DNA from: Streptomyces sp. NBC_01244
GTDB lineage: Bacteria > Actinomycetota > Actinomycetes > Streptomycetales > Streptomycetaceae
Assembly (NCBI RefSeq): GCF_035987325.1
Contig: NZ_CP108488.1
Location: forward strand, 4,836,001-4,900,000
DNA length: 64,000 nt
Direction: 5' to 3'
The notes below the pieces were generated by a model. The model searched no databases and was not told the DNA's origin. It saw only the letters and a program-made list of their open reading frames with translations. Positions 16,836 through 26,433 of this stretch are shown here, piece after piece. Both the position numbers and the translations under genes were made by a program. Each line of letters opens with the position of its first letter. Position 1 is the first letter of the stretch.

Positions 16836-19106
16836 TTGGCCGAGGCGGCAGACATCCAGGGGGCACCCCTCGCTCCTGCCCGGCGACGCTGGCTGCGGCG
16901 CGCGGTCGTCCTGCTCGCCGGGACGCCGGTGCTCGCCGGACTGGTCTACTCGCACGCCCCCGAAGCCCAGGCCGCCGAGACGGCTGCCGCCGCAGTCGAC
17001 GTCCAGCTCGACGCCATGGCGCCGAGCGCTCCGGTCAAGGGCGACACCCTCACCATCTCGGGCACGGTGACCAACAACGGGTCCGAGAAGATCACCGACG
17101 CGCACGTGGGTCTGCGGGTCGGGCCGGCGCTGGGGGACCGCAGCTCCATCGGCGAGGCCGCGGAGCGCGGTGCGTTCCGGGCCGGCACGGACCCGGCGGA
17201 GGTCGGCGCCGAGTTCGCCGTGAAGATCGATTCGCTGCCCTCGAAGATCAGCCAGCCGTTCACCCTCAAGGTTCCGGTGAACAAATTGGACCTGGACGAG
17301 GACGGCGTCTACCAGCTCGGCGTCTCCCTGTCCGGGGAGACCGAGAGCCGCCAGTACGAGCAGGTCCTCGGCATCAAGCGGACCTTCCTGCCCTGGCAGC
17401 CTGAGGCCGCCGCCAAGCGGTCCCAGCTCGCCTACGTGTGGCCGTTGATCTCGACCACGCACTTGACCTCGGAGACCGGCTCGGACGAGCTGCAGACCCC
17501 CGTCTTCCTCGACGACAGCCTCGCCGACGAGCTGAGGCCGGACGGCCGTCTGGGACAGATGGTCAGCCTCGGCAAGGACCTTCCCATCACCTGGGTCATC
17601 GATCCGGATCTGCTCTACACCGTCGACGCCATGACCAAGGGCTACCGGGTCCGCACCCCGGACGGCCGGACCGTCCAGGGCAAGAACAAGGCCATCGCCG
17701 AGCAGTGGCTGAGCTCGCTGGAAACCGCCGTCCAGGGCAAGAAGGTCGTCGCACTGCCCTTCGCCGATCCGGACATCGCCTCGCTCGCCCACCGCGGCAA
17801 GGACGTGTCCGGCACCCTGGGACAGCTGCGGCCGGCCACCGACAAGGCGAAGCAGGCCGTCGAGACCGTCCTGCACGTCCCGGCGAGCACCGACTTCTCC
17901 TGGCCCGTGGACGGGGCGATCGACCCGTCGATCGTCAACGTCGCGACCTCGGCCGGGGCCCACAACGTCCTCACCCGCAGCGACAGCCTCCAGGAGACCG
18001 GCGCCCTCGGCTACACCCCGTCGGCCGCCCGGCCCATCGGCGCGGGCACCACGGCGGTCGTCGCCGACGCCGATCTCTCCACCGCCTTCCAGGGCGACAT
18101 GCTCCGCGCCGGGAACTCCACCCTCGCGGTGCAGCAGTTCCTCGCCCAGACCCTCGCCCTGAACCTGCAGGAGACCGACAGCCAGCGCAGTTTCGTCGTC
18201 GCGCCGCAGCGGATGCCCAGCACCAGCCAGGTGCAGACGATGGCCGCCGCCATACGGGGTCTGCAGGCGGGCCGCTGGAGCCAGGCCGCGGACCTGGAGA
18301 CGGCGGCAGCCGCGACTCCCGACCCCCGCGCCGCGACCCAGGTCCCGGGAGCAGGCCAGTACCCCGAGGCGCTGAGCAAGCAGGAACTGCCGGTCTCCGC
18401 CTTCGAGAAGATCCGCACCACCGAGACCACCCTCGACCACTTCAAGGTGATCCTGACCGCGCCCGACCGCGTCGAGATCCCCTTCGGCAACACCACCAAC
18501 CGCGAGATGTCCGCCTCCTGGCGCGGCCGTCCCGCTGAGGCGTGGGATTACCGGGACCAGGTGCAGCAGTACCTGATCCGGCTGACCGAGAAGGTCAAGA
18601 TCATCCCCAAGTCGGACGCCACGCTCTCCGGACACAGCGCGACCATCCCCGTCACCGTCCAGAACAGCCTCGTCCAGGACACCCACCACCTGGTCCTCCG
18701 GGTGCGGTCCGCCAACCCGACCCGGCTGATGTTCGGCGACAGCGGGGAGTCCCAGCAGGAGGTCGCGGTCCAGGGCGGGCACAGCCAGACCGTGAAGTTC
18801 CCCGCCAACGCCACCGCGAGCGGCCCGGTCGAGGTGACGGCCCAGCTCTTCACCACCGACGGCGTGCCCTACGGCAAGGCCCGCAAGTTCACCGTCGAAG
18901 CCACCGAGGTGACCCCGACCGTCATGCTCGTCATCGCGGGCGGTGTCCTCCTCCTCGTCCTGGCCGGCATCAAGATGTACGCCAGCCGCAAGCGCGTCGC
19001 GGCACGCGCCGCCGCCGAGGAGAGCACGCAGCAGAGTGACGAGTCCCCGGACACCGGACCGCAAAGCGCGGACCCGTCCGGCACGGGTGAGACAGTGGAC
19101 CGTTGA
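16836..19106 (+). CDS. Large secreted/membrane-anchored DUF6049-type protein
   Basis: 756 aa starting with TTG behind a GAGGGACGGG ribosome region. An N-terminal hydrophobic stretch after RRRWLRRA (VVLLAGTPVLAGLVYSHA) looks like a signal peptide ending near AQAA. A long extracellular part follows with Ig-like beta pattern at the front (GDTLTISGTVTNNGSEKITDAHVGL), then a C-terminal membrane helix (VMLVIAGGVLLLVLAGIKMY) and a basic tail. It lies directly upstream of murJ, as its mycobacterial counterpart does. A role in envelope assembly with MurJ is inferred from position only. Confidence 0.8.
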   Translation: MAEAADIQGAPLAPARRRWLRRAVVLLAGTPVLAGLVYSHAPEAQAAETAAAAVDVQLDAMAPSAPVKGDTLTISGTVTNNGSEKITDAHVGLRVGPALGDRSSIGEAAERGAFRAGTDPAEVGAEFAVKIDSLPSKISQPFTLKVPVNKLDLDEDGVYQLGVSLSGETESRQYEQVLGIKRTFLPWQPEAAAKRSQLAYVWPLISTTHLTSETGSDELQTPVFLDDSLADELRPDGRLGQMVSLGKDLPITWVIDPDLLYTVDAMTKGYRVRTPDGRTVQGKNKAIAEQWLSSLETAVQGKKVVALPFADPDIASLAHRGKDVSGTLGQLRPATDKAKQAVETVLHVPASTDFSWPVDGAIDPSIVNVATSAGAHNVLTRSDSLQETGALGYTPSAARPIGAGTTAVVADADLSTAFQGDMLRAGNSTLAVQQFLAQTLALNLQETDSQRSFVVAPQRMPSTSQVQTMAAAIRGLQAGRWSQAADLETAAAATPDPRAATQVPGAGQYPEALSKQELPVSAFEKIRTTETTLDHFKVILTAPDRVEIPFGNTTNREMSASWRGRPAEAWDYRDQVQQYLIRLTEKVKIIPKSDATLSGHSATIPVTVQNSLVQDTHHLVLRVRSANPTRLMFGDSGESQQEVAVQGGHSQTVKFPANATASGPVEVTAQLFTTDGVPYGKARKFTVEATEVTPTVMLVIAGGVLLLVLAGIKMYASRKRVAARAAAEESTQQSDESPDTGPQSADPSGTGETVDR

Positions 19107-19152
19107 GCGACGCCGTGGCCGGTCGGCCTGGGGACGATGAGGTGGGGTTTCG

Positions 19153-21330
19153 ATGAACGCGCCGTACGAAGGTGACCGTGCGCAGGGCACTGGCGGGCCC
19201 GCGCCCTCCCAGGGCACTGCCCCCGGCGCCCCGGTGCCGGGACAGGTTCCCGCGCCCGCACCAGCGCCGGACCACGACCCCTATGTCCAGGACGCCTACG
19301 CCTACGACCCGTACCGGGCGCAGGACCTCTCCGCCCAAGACCCGGTGGCAGAGGTCCTGTACGACCGGGCCTCGCACCCGCCGCCGCCGCCCGGCACCTT
19401 CCAGGAGCCCGGTCCGCTCTACGCGGCCCCGCAGGCCCCTTCGTACGCGCCGGACCCGCGGGTATGGGCCCAGACCCCGCCGCCCGAACCGGACGGCCCG
19501 TCACGGCACCTGCCGTACGGAGACCACGCCACGACCACCCAGTTCGTCGGTGTGGACTCCCTCGTGACCAAGGCCGCCGACCAGGACCCCCGGCCCGACG
19601 CCTTCGCGCACCTCTACCGGGACCAGGACGCGGCGCCCCGCACCCCGGCCGAGGACGCGCCCGTGGCCGCCCCGGCACCGAGCAAGCCCGCCGGACGCGC
19701 CTCCAGCCTGCTCAAGTCCAGCGCCCTGATGGCCGCCGGCACCATCGTCTCCCGCATCACCGGCTTCCTGCGGACCCTGGTGATCGCCGGAGCGATCGGC
19801 GTCGCCACCCTCAACGACAGCTACCAGGTCGCCAACACCCTGCCGACGATGATCTACGTCCTGGTCGGCGGCGGCGCCCTCAACGCCGTCTTCATCCCGC
19901 AGTTGGTGCGCGCGATGAAGAACGACGAGGACGGGGGAGAGGCGTACGCCAACCGGCTGCTGACCCTCGTCATGGTCCTGCTGGGCGCCGTCACCGTGGT
20001 CTGTGTGCTCGCGGCCCCGCTGTTCATCGGCATGATGTCGCAGAAGATCGCCGACGACCCGCAGCGGCTGGACGTCGCCGTCGCCTTCGCCCACTACTGC
20101 CTGCCCACCATGTTCTTCATGGGTGTGCACGTGGTCCTCGGTCAGATCCTCAACGCACGCGGCCGGTTCGGCGCGATGATGTGGACCCCGGTCCTCAACA
20201 ACATCGTCGTCATCGCCACCTTCGGCGCCTTCATCTGGGCCTTCGGCGGCTTCACCACCACAGGCGTCACCGAGGCGGGCATCACCCCCGAGGGCGTCCG
20301 GCTGCTGGGCCTGGGCACCCTGCTCGGCCTCGTCGTCCAGTCCCTGGCGATGCTTCCGTACCTGCGCGACGCCGGCTTCAAGCCGCGCCTTCGGTTCGAC
20401 TGGAAGGGCCACGGCCTCGGCAAGGCCGCCGGCCTGGCCAAGTGGACGTTCTTCTTCGTCCTCGCCAACCAGCTCGGCCTCATCGTCGTCACCCAGCTCG
20501 CCACCTGGGCGGGCGCGGTGGCCGACAAGCAGGGCCACGGCGGTACCGGCATCACCGGCTACAACTACGCCCTGCTGCTCTGGCAGATGCCGCAGGCCAT
20601 CATCACCGTCTCCGTCATGACCGCCGTCCTGCCGCGCATCTCCCGGTCCGCCCACGACGGCGACGCCGCCGCCGTCCGCGACGACATCTCCTACGGACTG
20701 CGCACCTCCGCCGTGGCGATCGTGCCCTGCTCCTTCGCGTTCCTCGCCCTGGGCGTCCCGATGGCCGGCCTGCTCTACGCCGGTTCCGGCACGGAGAGCG
20801 CCCAGAACATCGGTTTCATCCTGATGGCCTTCGGCCTCGGACTGATCCCGTACTCCGTCCAGTACGTGGTCCTGCGCGGCTTCTACGCCTACGAGGACAC
20901 CCGGACGCCCTTCTACAACACGGTCATCGTGGCCGCCGTCAACGCGGGCATGTCCGCCGTCGCCTTCTTCGTGCTCCCCGCCCGCTGGGCCGTCGTCGGC
21001 ATGGCCGCCGCCTACGGCCTCGGCTACGCCGTGGGCGTCGGTGTCGCCTGGCGCCGACTGCGCACCCGCCTGGGCGGCGACCTCGACGGGGCGCACGTGA
21101 TGCGCACCTACACCCGGCTCATCGGCGCCTGTGTTCCCGCCGCGGCGGTGGCCGGCGCCGTCGCCTACGCCGTCCTGCACTTCATCGGCAGCGGAGCCCT
21201 CGGTTCCTTCACCGCCCTGGTGGCCGGCGGCATCTCCCTGGCGGCGGTGTTCCTCGTGGCGGCCAAGCGGATGCGCATCGAAGAACTCAACGCCATGGTC
21301 GGGATGGTCCGCGGACGCCTGGGGCGCTGA
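19153..21330 (+). CDS. murJ: Lipid II flippase MurJ (MviN)
   Basis: Flips lipid II across the membrane for peptidoglycan synthesis. 725 aa: about 175 residues of Pro/Ala/Asp-rich cytoplasmic tail, then the MOP-superfamily core starting SSLLKSSALMAAGTIVSRITGFLRTLVIAGAIG with about 14 membrane segments (e.g. NDSYQVANTLPTMIYVLVGGG). In mycobacteria MviN continues into a pseudokinase domain; here that part is a separate gene directly downstream. Confidence 0.94.
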   Translation: MNAPYEGDRAQGTGGPAPSQGTAPGAPVPGQVPAPAPAPDHDPYVQDAYAYDPYRAQDLSAQDPVAEVLYDRASHPPPPPGTFQEPGPLYAAPQAPSYAPDPRVWAQTPPPEPDGPSRHLPYGDHATTTQFVGVDSLVTKAADQDPRPDAFAHLYRDQDAAPRTPAEDAPVAAPAPSKPAGRASSLLKSSALMAAGTIVSRITGFLRTLVIAGAIGVATLNDSYQVANTLPTMIYVLVGGGALNAVFIPQLVRAMKNDEDGGEAYANRLLTLVMVLLGAVTVVCVLAAPLFIGMMSQKIADDPQRLDVAVAFAHYCLPTMFFMGVHVVLGQILNARGRFGAMMWTPVLNNIVVIATFGAFIWAFGGFTTTGVTEAGITPEGVRLLGLGTLLGLVVQSLAMLPYLRDAGFKPRLRFDWKGHGLGKAAGLAKWTFFFVLANQLGLIVVTQLATWAGAVADKQGHGGTGITGYNYALLLWQMPQAIITVSVMTAVLPRISRSAHDGDAAAVRDDISYGLRTSAVAIVPCSFAFLALGVPMAGLLYAGSGTESAQNIGFILMAFGLGLIPYSVQYVVLRGFYAYEDTRTPFYNTVIVAAVNAGMSAVAFFVLPARWAVVGMAAAYGLGYAVGVGVAWRRLRTRLGGDLDGAHVMRTYTRLIGACVPAAAVAGAVAYAVLHFIGSGALGSFTALVAGGISLAAVFLVAAKRMRIEELNAMVGMVRGRLGR

Positions 21331-21447
21331 TGCGTACAACCATCCTGCTCCCTGGCGTGTCGTGCAGATCGGTGGACTGTGGGCACAATTGGCTTGGCTT
21401 CGCAGACTGGCCGACAGTGCGCAACGGATGGGGAGGCGGGGACGACG

Positions 21448-23172
21448 GTGGCGGAACGTAGCACGGCTGCCGTCGACGTGGCCGACAACAGTGGCGACGA
21501 GCCGCTGGCCGCGGAGACGGCCCAGGCCACGGCCGACGGGGTGGACACCCAGAACGGACAAGCCGCGGACGGAACCATGCCCGAGAAGGACGGCGATCGC
21601 AGGAACCCTGCACCCGCTGCCGCGCCCGAGCTGCACAGCGGCCACAAACTGGCGCGGCGCTACCGGCTCGAGGAATGCGTCACCCGTCTGGACGGATTCA
21701 GCAGCTGGCGTGCGATGGACGAGAAGCTGCGCCGGGCCGTGGGCGTCCACTTGCTGCCCGCGGACCACGCGCGGGCCCGCGCCGTCCTGGCCGCCGCCCG
21801 CTCCTCGGCCCTGCTCGGCGACCCCCGGTTCGTCCAGGTCCTCGACGCCGTGGAGGAGAACGACCTCGTCTACGTCGTCCACGAGTGGCTCCCCGACGCC
21901 ACGGAGCTCACCGCGGTCCTCGCCGCGGGCCCCATGGAGCCGCACGAGGCCTACCAGCTCGTCAGCCAGGTCTCCCAGGCGATGGCCGCCGCGCACCGCG
22001 AGGGCCTGGCGCACCTGCGGCTGACCCCCAGCGCGATACTGCGCACCTCCTCGGGCCAGTACCGCATCCGCGGCCTCGCCGTGAACGCCGCCCTGCGCGG
22101 CATCACCAGCGAGACCCCGCAGCGCTCGGACACCGAGGCCATCGGCGCCCTCCTGTACGCCTCGCTGACCCAGCGCTGGCCGTACGAGAGCGACGCCTAC
22201 GGGCTCACCGGCCTGCCCAAGGGCGTCGGCCTGATCGCCCCCGACCAGGTCCGCGCGGGCGTGCACCGCGGTCTGGGCGAACTGGCGATGCGTGCCCTCG
22301 CCAACGACGGGGCCACCGCCTCGCGGCAGGAACCCGCCTGCACCACCCCGGAAGAGCTCTCCAAGGCCGTGGCCGCGATGCCCCGCATCCGGCCGCCGGA
22401 GCCCACGTTCACGGCGCCTCCGGAGTATCAGCACACCACCTACCAGCAGGGCAGCTACGGCAGGCCCCAGGGCCCCGGCATGCCCACCGCGCAGGTCCTC
22501 ACCGTCGTTCCTCCGCCGCCGCCCCTGCAGAGCCGTACCGGCCGCGTCCTCAAGTGGGGCGTCGCGGCCCTGCTGATCGCCGCCCTCGGACTGGGCAGCT
22601 GGCAGCTTGCCGACACCCTGCTCAACCGGAACAACCAGGGCAGCACCAGCGGCAGCCAGACCACGCACGAGAAGGCCGACGACACCCCGGAGAAGGTGGC
22701 GCCCGTTCCCCTCGCCATCTCCCGGGCCCGCGAGTACTCCCCGGACGGCAAGGACCAGGACCCCGGAGGCGCCAAGAACACCTTCGACGGGGACTCCTCC
22801 ACCTACTGGCGGACCAAGTACTACGTCGACGGCCCCGACATCACGGACTACAAGGGTGGCGTCGGCATCGTCTACGACCTCGGCGCCGAACACGAGGTCA
22901 GCAGCGCCTCGATAGCGCTCCGGTTCGCGGGCGACCACACCACCACCACGCTCTACGCGGTCGATTCCCTGGACCCGTCGGGCAAGATCTCCGGCATGCC
23001 GAAGATCGCCACGGCCACGACCTCGGACAGCAGCTTCAACCTGACCGCGGACAAGCCGGTCAAGACCCGGTACGTCCTGCTGTGGATCACCGCGATGCCC
23101 TGGGCACCCTCCGACACCTACACCGGAGCCGGGTACAAGCAGGCCATCACGGACGTGAAGTTCGCGGGCTGA
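21448..23172 (+). CDS. Membrane pseudokinase with C-terminal discoidin-like domain (MurJ partner)
   Basis: 574 aa from the GTG at 21448, which has GGGAGG upstream. Residues about 60-300 have a protein-kinase fold (LARRYRLEECV..., LVYVVHEWL, AYQLVSQVSQAMAAAHREGLAHLRLTPSAIL) but lack the VAIK lysine (GVHLL), the HRD aspartate (HLRLTP) and DFG (RGLAV), so it is a pseudokinase. A membrane helix (VLKWGVAALLIAALGLGSW) and an extracellular beta domain resembling F5/8 type C follow (NTFDGDSSTYWRTKYY..GIVYDLG). It corresponds to the C-terminal half of mycobacterial MviN, whose pseudokinase is phosphorylated and bound by an FHA protein. Confidence 0.85.
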   Translation: MAERSTAAVDVADNSGDEPLAAETAQATADGVDTQNGQAADGTMPEKDGDRRNPAPAAAPELHSGHKLARRYRLEECVTRLDGFSSWRAMDEKLRRAVGVHLLPADHARARAVLAAARSSALLGDPRFVQVLDAVEENDLVYVVHEWLPDATELTAVLAAGPMEPHEAYQLVSQVSQAMAAAHREGLAHLRLTPSAILRTSSGQYRIRGLAVNAALRGITSETPQRSDTEAIGALLYASLTQRWPYESDAYGLTGLPKGVGLIAPDQVRAGVHRGLGELAMRALANDGATASRQEPACTTPEELSKAVAAMPRIRPPEPTFTAPPEYQHTTYQQGSYGRPQGPGMPTAQVLTVVPPPPPLQSRTGRVLKWGVAALLIAALGLGSWQLADTLLNRNNQGSTSGSQTTHEKADDTPEKVAPVPLAISRAREYSPDGKDQDPGGAKNTFDGDSSTYWRTKYYVDGPDITDYKGGVGIVYDLGAEHEVSSASIALRFAGDHTTTTLYAVDSLDPSGKISGMPKIATATTSDSSFNLTADKPVKTRYVLLWITAMPWAPSDTYTGAGYKQAITDVKFAG

Positions 23173-23197
23173 GGGACAGCAGGGGAGGGGGCCAGCG

Positions 23198-23899
23198 TTG
23201 GACGAAGCCACACCCGGCGGCCGCAGCGACCAGGAACTCCTGTCGCTGCACGCCGCCGGCGACCCGGATGCCTTCGGTGAGCTCGTACGCCGGCACCGCG
23301 ACCGGCTGTGGGCCGTGGCCCTGCGCACCCTCGGCGACCGGGAGGAAGCAGCCGACGCCGTGCAGGACGCCCTCGTCTCCGCCTACCGGGCCGCACACAC
23401 CTTCCGCGGCGAATCCGCCGTCACGACCTGGCTGCACCGCATCACAGTGAACGCCTGTCTGGACCGGGCCCGCAAGGCCGCCTCCCGCAGGACGTCCCCC
23501 CTCGACGACACGGACCGCCTGGAGCGCCTTCTGGAGCCCCACGAGTCCGCCGAGGCGCCCGCGGAGCGCCAGGACCTCCACCGGCAGCTGCTGGCGGCCC
23601 TGAGCACCCTCCCGGCAGATCAGCGGGCCGCTCTGGTCCTCGTCGACATGCAGGGCTACCCCGTCGCCGAGGCGGCCCGCATCCTCGACGTCCCCGTCGG
23701 CACCGTGAAGAGCCGCTGCGCACGCGGCAGGGCGAAACTCGTCCCGCTCCTCACTCATCTGCGCACACATACCGGGGATAACACCGATACCGAGCGGGGA
23801 AGGAACCGGACACCGGGGACAACCGTCCCACCGGCGGCAGACCGCGGGGACCCGGCCCCGGATCCCAACGCAGTGAAGGGCGGAGGTGGACGAGCGTGA
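23198..23899 (+). CDS. sigM: ECF RNA polymerase sigma factor (SigM position)
   Basis: 233 aa, TTG start with GGGGAGGGGG upstream. Region 2 is ELLSLHAAGDPDAFGELVRRHRDRLWAVALRTLGDREEAADAVQDALVSAY; region 4 is ALSTLPADQRAALVLVDMQGYPVAEAARILDVPVGTVKSRCARGRAKL. There is an unusual C-terminal tail of about 50 residues. The stop overlaps the start of the anti-sigma gene by 4 bp (GTGA). The position between murJ and trxB matches sigM of mycobacteria. The name sigM is used by synteny, and naming differs between species. Confidence 0.85.
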   Translation: MDEATPGGRSDQELLSLHAAGDPDAFGELVRRHRDRLWAVALRTLGDREEAADAVQDALVSAYRAAHTFRGESAVTTWLHRITVNACLDRARKAASRRTSPLDDTDRLERLLEPHESAEAPAERQDLHRQLLAALSTLPADQRAALVLVDMQGYPVAEAARILDVPVGTVKSRCARGRAKLVPLLTHLRTHTGDNTDTERGRNRTPGTTVPPAADRGDPAPDPNAVKGGGGRA

Positions 23900-24849
23900 A
23901 CCCCACAACCGGCACGACCGGCACGATCGGGCACCCCGACGTCTCGGAGATCTCCGAGCTGGCGGAAGGCCTCCTCTCCCCGTCCCGCACGGCGGAGGTC
24001 CGCAGGCATCTCGGCGACTGCCCCCTGTGCGCGGACGTCCGTACCTCCCTGGAGGAGATCCGGGCCCTGCTCGGCACCCTGCCCGGGCCGGCCCGGATGC
24101 CCGTCGACATCTCCGGCCGGATCGACGCGGCCCTCGCCGCCGAAGCACTCCTCGACGCCACCACCCCGCACAAGGGGTCCGGTCCCGGCCGACCGGATCG
24201 GGCGGCCGAAGGGGTCCCCGGTGCCGATGTTTCACGTGAAACGGCCCCCGAACCGCTCGGGGAAACCGGCGCCCTGCGCCCCGCCGGTCACCCGGCCGGC
24301 CCAACCGGACCCGGACGGCGTCGCGCACGCCACCGGATCGCTCTCGCGGGCGGGCTGCTCGCCGCCTGTGCCGCCGGCATCCTGGTGGCCGGCCTGATGT
24401 CCGGCGACCACCCCGCGCAGGACATGTCCGCGCGGAGCGACGCATCCGCCGCCCGGTCCGGGTCCGGCACGCCCGAGTACACCGCGCAGGGGCTCCCCGG
24501 CACGGTGCGCGAGCTCCTCGCGGCCGGCGGCCCGGGAAACAAGGCCGAGGGGGATCGGAACAACACCTTCGGAGTGGAGAACAGCCCTCCGGCCGAACCG
24601 AGCCCCGCCCCGGCCGATGGCGGGGCGCTCCAGGCACCCGCCTGCCTACAGGAAGCCACCGGCCGGACCGAGACCCCCCTGGGCTTCGAGCCCGGCACCT
24701 ACGAGGGCAAGGACGTCTTCCTCATCGTCCTGCCCCACCCCGGCAACACCGCCGTCGTGGACGCCTATCTCGTCGGCTCCGCCTGTGTCACCGACCCCTC
24801 GGCCGTCCCCGGAAAGCCCCTGCTCACCCGTACGTATCCGAGGACCTGA
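23896..24849 (+). CDS. Membrane-bound ZAS-type anti-sigma factor
   Basis: 317 aa, GTG start overlapping the sigma-factor stop (GTGA), so the two are translationally coupled. Residues 38-45 read HLGDCPLC, the H-x3-C-x2-C zinc motif of ZAS anti-sigma factors. A single membrane helix lies near the middle (IALAGGLLAACAAGILVAGL), followed by an extracellular Pro/Ala-rich part with no recognised fold. It should hold the upstream sigma factor at the membrane. A parS site is embedded in the coding sequence as the residues DVSRET. Confidence 0.88.
   Translation: MNPTTGTTGTIGHPDVSEISELAEGLLSPSRTAEVRRHLGDCPLCADVRTSLEEIRALLGTLPGPARMPVDISGRIDAALAAEALLDATTPHKGSGPGRPDRAAEGVPGADVSRETAPEPLGETGALRPAGHPAGPTGPGRRRARHRIALAGGLLAACAAGILVAGLMSGDHPAQDMSARSDASAARSGSGTPEYTAQGLPGTVRELLAAGGPGNKAEGDRNNTFGVENSPPAEPSPAPADGGALQAPACLQEATGRTETPLGFEPGTYEGKDVFLIVLPHPGNTAVVDAYLVGSACVTDPSAVPGKPLLTRTYPRT
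24229..24242. other. parS: parS site 4 (inside the anti-sigma gene)
   Basis: Exact GTTTCACGTGAAAC, read in frame as part of DVSRET in the anti-sigma protein linker before the membrane helix. Confidence 0.9.
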
Positions 24850-24877
24850 CTGACCGGAAAGCTCGGGGGGACAACTC

Positions 24878-24904
24878 GGGAATGCAGGCGCCGTAGGATC
24901 CGTT
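24878..24904 (+). promoter_or_regulatory. Sigma-R type promoter of trxB-trxA
   Basis: GGGAAT (24878-24883), 18 bp, GTT (24902-24904). This is an exact match to GGGAAT-N18-GTT, the SigR consensus for disulfide-stress genes, located 71 bp before trxB. In S. coelicolor the trxBA operon is known to have a SigR promoter. Confidence 0.85.
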
Positions 24905-24974
24905 GGGTGGGGTGAGAGTCCACACCGGCCCCCCGGTAGGCAGCAGGCAGTCCGCAGAGACGAGGAATCAACCA

Positions 24975-25934
24975 GTGAGCGACGTACGAAACGTGATCAT
25001 CATCGGCTCCGGGCCGGCCGGTTACACCGCCGCCCTGTACACCGCACGCGCTTCGCTCAAGCCCCTGGTCTTCGAAGGTGCCGTGACCGCCGGTGGCGCG
25101 CTGATGAACACCACCGAGGTCGAGAACTTCCCCGGCTTCCAGGACGGCATCATGGGGCCGGACCTCATGGACAACATGCGTGGCCAGGCCGAGCGCTTCG
25201 GCGCCGAGCTGATTCCGGACGACGTCGTGGCCGTGGACCTCACCGGTGAGATCAAGACCGTCACCGACACCGCCGGCACCGTGCACCGCGCCAAGGCCGT
25301 GATCGTGACGACCGGTTCCCAGCACCGCAAGCTCGGCCTGCCCAACGAGGACGCCCTCTCCGGCCGCGGCGTCTCCTGGTGCGCGACCTGCGACGGCTTC
25401 TTCTTCAAGGACCACGACATCGCCGTGGTCGGCGGCGGTGACACCGCGATCGAGGAGGCCACCTTCCTCTCCAGGTTCGCCAAGTCCGTCACGATCGTCC
25501 ACCGCCGCGACTCCCTGCGCGCCTCCAAGGCCATGCAGGACCGCGCCTTCGCCGACCCGAAGATCAAGTTCGCCTGGGACAGCGAGGTCGCCGCGATCCA
25601 CGGCGAGCAGAAGCTCACCGGCCTCACCCTGCGCAACACCAAGACGGGTGAGACCTCCGAACTGCCCGTGACCGGCCTCTTCATCGCCGTCGGCCACGAC
25701 CCGCGCACCGAGCTGTTCCAGGACCAGCTCAAGCTCGACGCGGAGGGCTACCTCAAGGTCGACGCCCCCTCCACCCGCACCAACCTCACCGGTGTGTTCG
25801 GTGCGGGCGACGTCGTCGACCACACCTACCGTCAGGCCATCACCGCCGCGGGCACGGGTTGCTCCGCGGCCCTCGACGCCGAGCGCTTCCTCGCCGCCCT
25901 CGCGGACACCGAGAAGGCGCACGCGGCGGTCTGA
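24975..25934 (+). CDS. trxB: Thioredoxin reductase
   Basis: FAD enzyme that reduces thioredoxin with NADPH. 319 aa from the GTG at 24975 ([26 protein letters not shown]). FAD site GSGPAGYTA, redox pair in [16 protein letters not shown] site [12 protein letters not shown], and C-terminal FAD motif [25 protein letters not shown] SigR-type promoter lies upstream and trxA follows at 53 bp, so the pair forms the disulfide-stress operon. Confidence 0.97.
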   Translation: MSDVRNVIIIGSGPAGYTAALYTARASLKPLVFEGAVTAGGALMNTTEVENFPGFQDGIMGPDLMDNMRGQAERFGAELIPDDVVAVDLTGEIKTVTDTAGTVHRAKAVIVTTGSQHRKLGLPNEDALSGRGVSWCATCDGFFFKDHDIAVVGGGDTAIEEATFLSRFAKSVTIVHRRDSLRASKAMQDRAFADPKIKFAWDSEVAAIHGEQKLTGLTLRNTKTGETSELPVTGLFIAVGHDPRTELFQDQLKLDAEGYLKVDAPSTRTNLTGVFGAGDVVDHTYRQAITAAGTGCSAALDAERFLAALADTEKAHAAV

Positions 25935-25987
25935 CACCCTCAAGCAGCACCACACCCCACTCCCCGCAGGAAAAGAAGGAGGCCGCT

Positions 25988-26326
25988 GTGGCCGGCACCC
26001 TCAAGACCGTCACCGACGCAAGCTTCGATGACGACGTCCTCAAGAGCGACAAGCCCGTCCTGGTGGACTTCTGGGCCGCCTGGTGCGGTCCGTGCCGCCA
26101 GATCGCTCCGTCCCTCGAGGCCATCGCCTCCGAATACGGTGACGAGATCGAGATCGTCAAGCTCAACATCGACGAGAACCCGGAAACGGCGGCCAAGTAC
26201 GGCGTCATGTCCATTCCGACGCTGAACGTCTACCAGGGCGGCGAGGTCGTCAAGACCATCGTCGGCGCCAAGCCGAAGGCCGCCATCCTGCGCGACCTCG
26301 ACGGCTTCGTCACGATCAAGGCCTGA
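25988..26326 (+). CDS. trxA: Thioredoxin
   Basis: Cytosolic thiol-disulfide carrier. 112 aa from the GTG at 25988, which has GAAGGAGG six bases upstream. The active site is FWAAWCGPCRQIAP and the cis-Pro loop is GVMSIPTLNVYQGG. Last gene of the trxBA operon, with a strong hairpin behind it. Confidence 0.97.
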   Translation: MAGTLKTVTDASFDDDVLKSDKPVLVDFWAAWCGPCRQIAPSLEAIASEYGDEIEIVKLNIDENPETAAKYGVMSIPTLNVYQGGEVVKTIVGAKPKAAILRDLDGFVTIKA

Positions 26327-26362
26327 CCCACCCGCGTCCCTGGTCGGACGCGATCGCGTGAC

Positions 26363-26394
26363 ACGGGGCCGCCCCCTGCCAGGGGCGGCCCCGT
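26363..26394 (+). terminator. Terminator of trxBA
   Basis: 13-bp perfect stem (ACGGGGCCGCCCC / GGGGCGGCCCCGT) with a 6-nt loop in the spacer between the convergent trxA and GNAT genes. Confidence 0.8.
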
Positions 26395-26433
26395 TCGCAT
26401 GTCCTGACGGTGGGGAACCAGGCTGTTCCCGGC

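Noticed and set aside
19501..23328. Very long open frame (over 1200 codons) antisense to murJ, the pseudokinase gene and the start of sigM
   Set aside because: High GC at third codon positions leaves long stop-free antisense frames in Streptomyces. The translation is Gly/Asp/Val-rich low complexity, spans three well-supported genes and has no domain.
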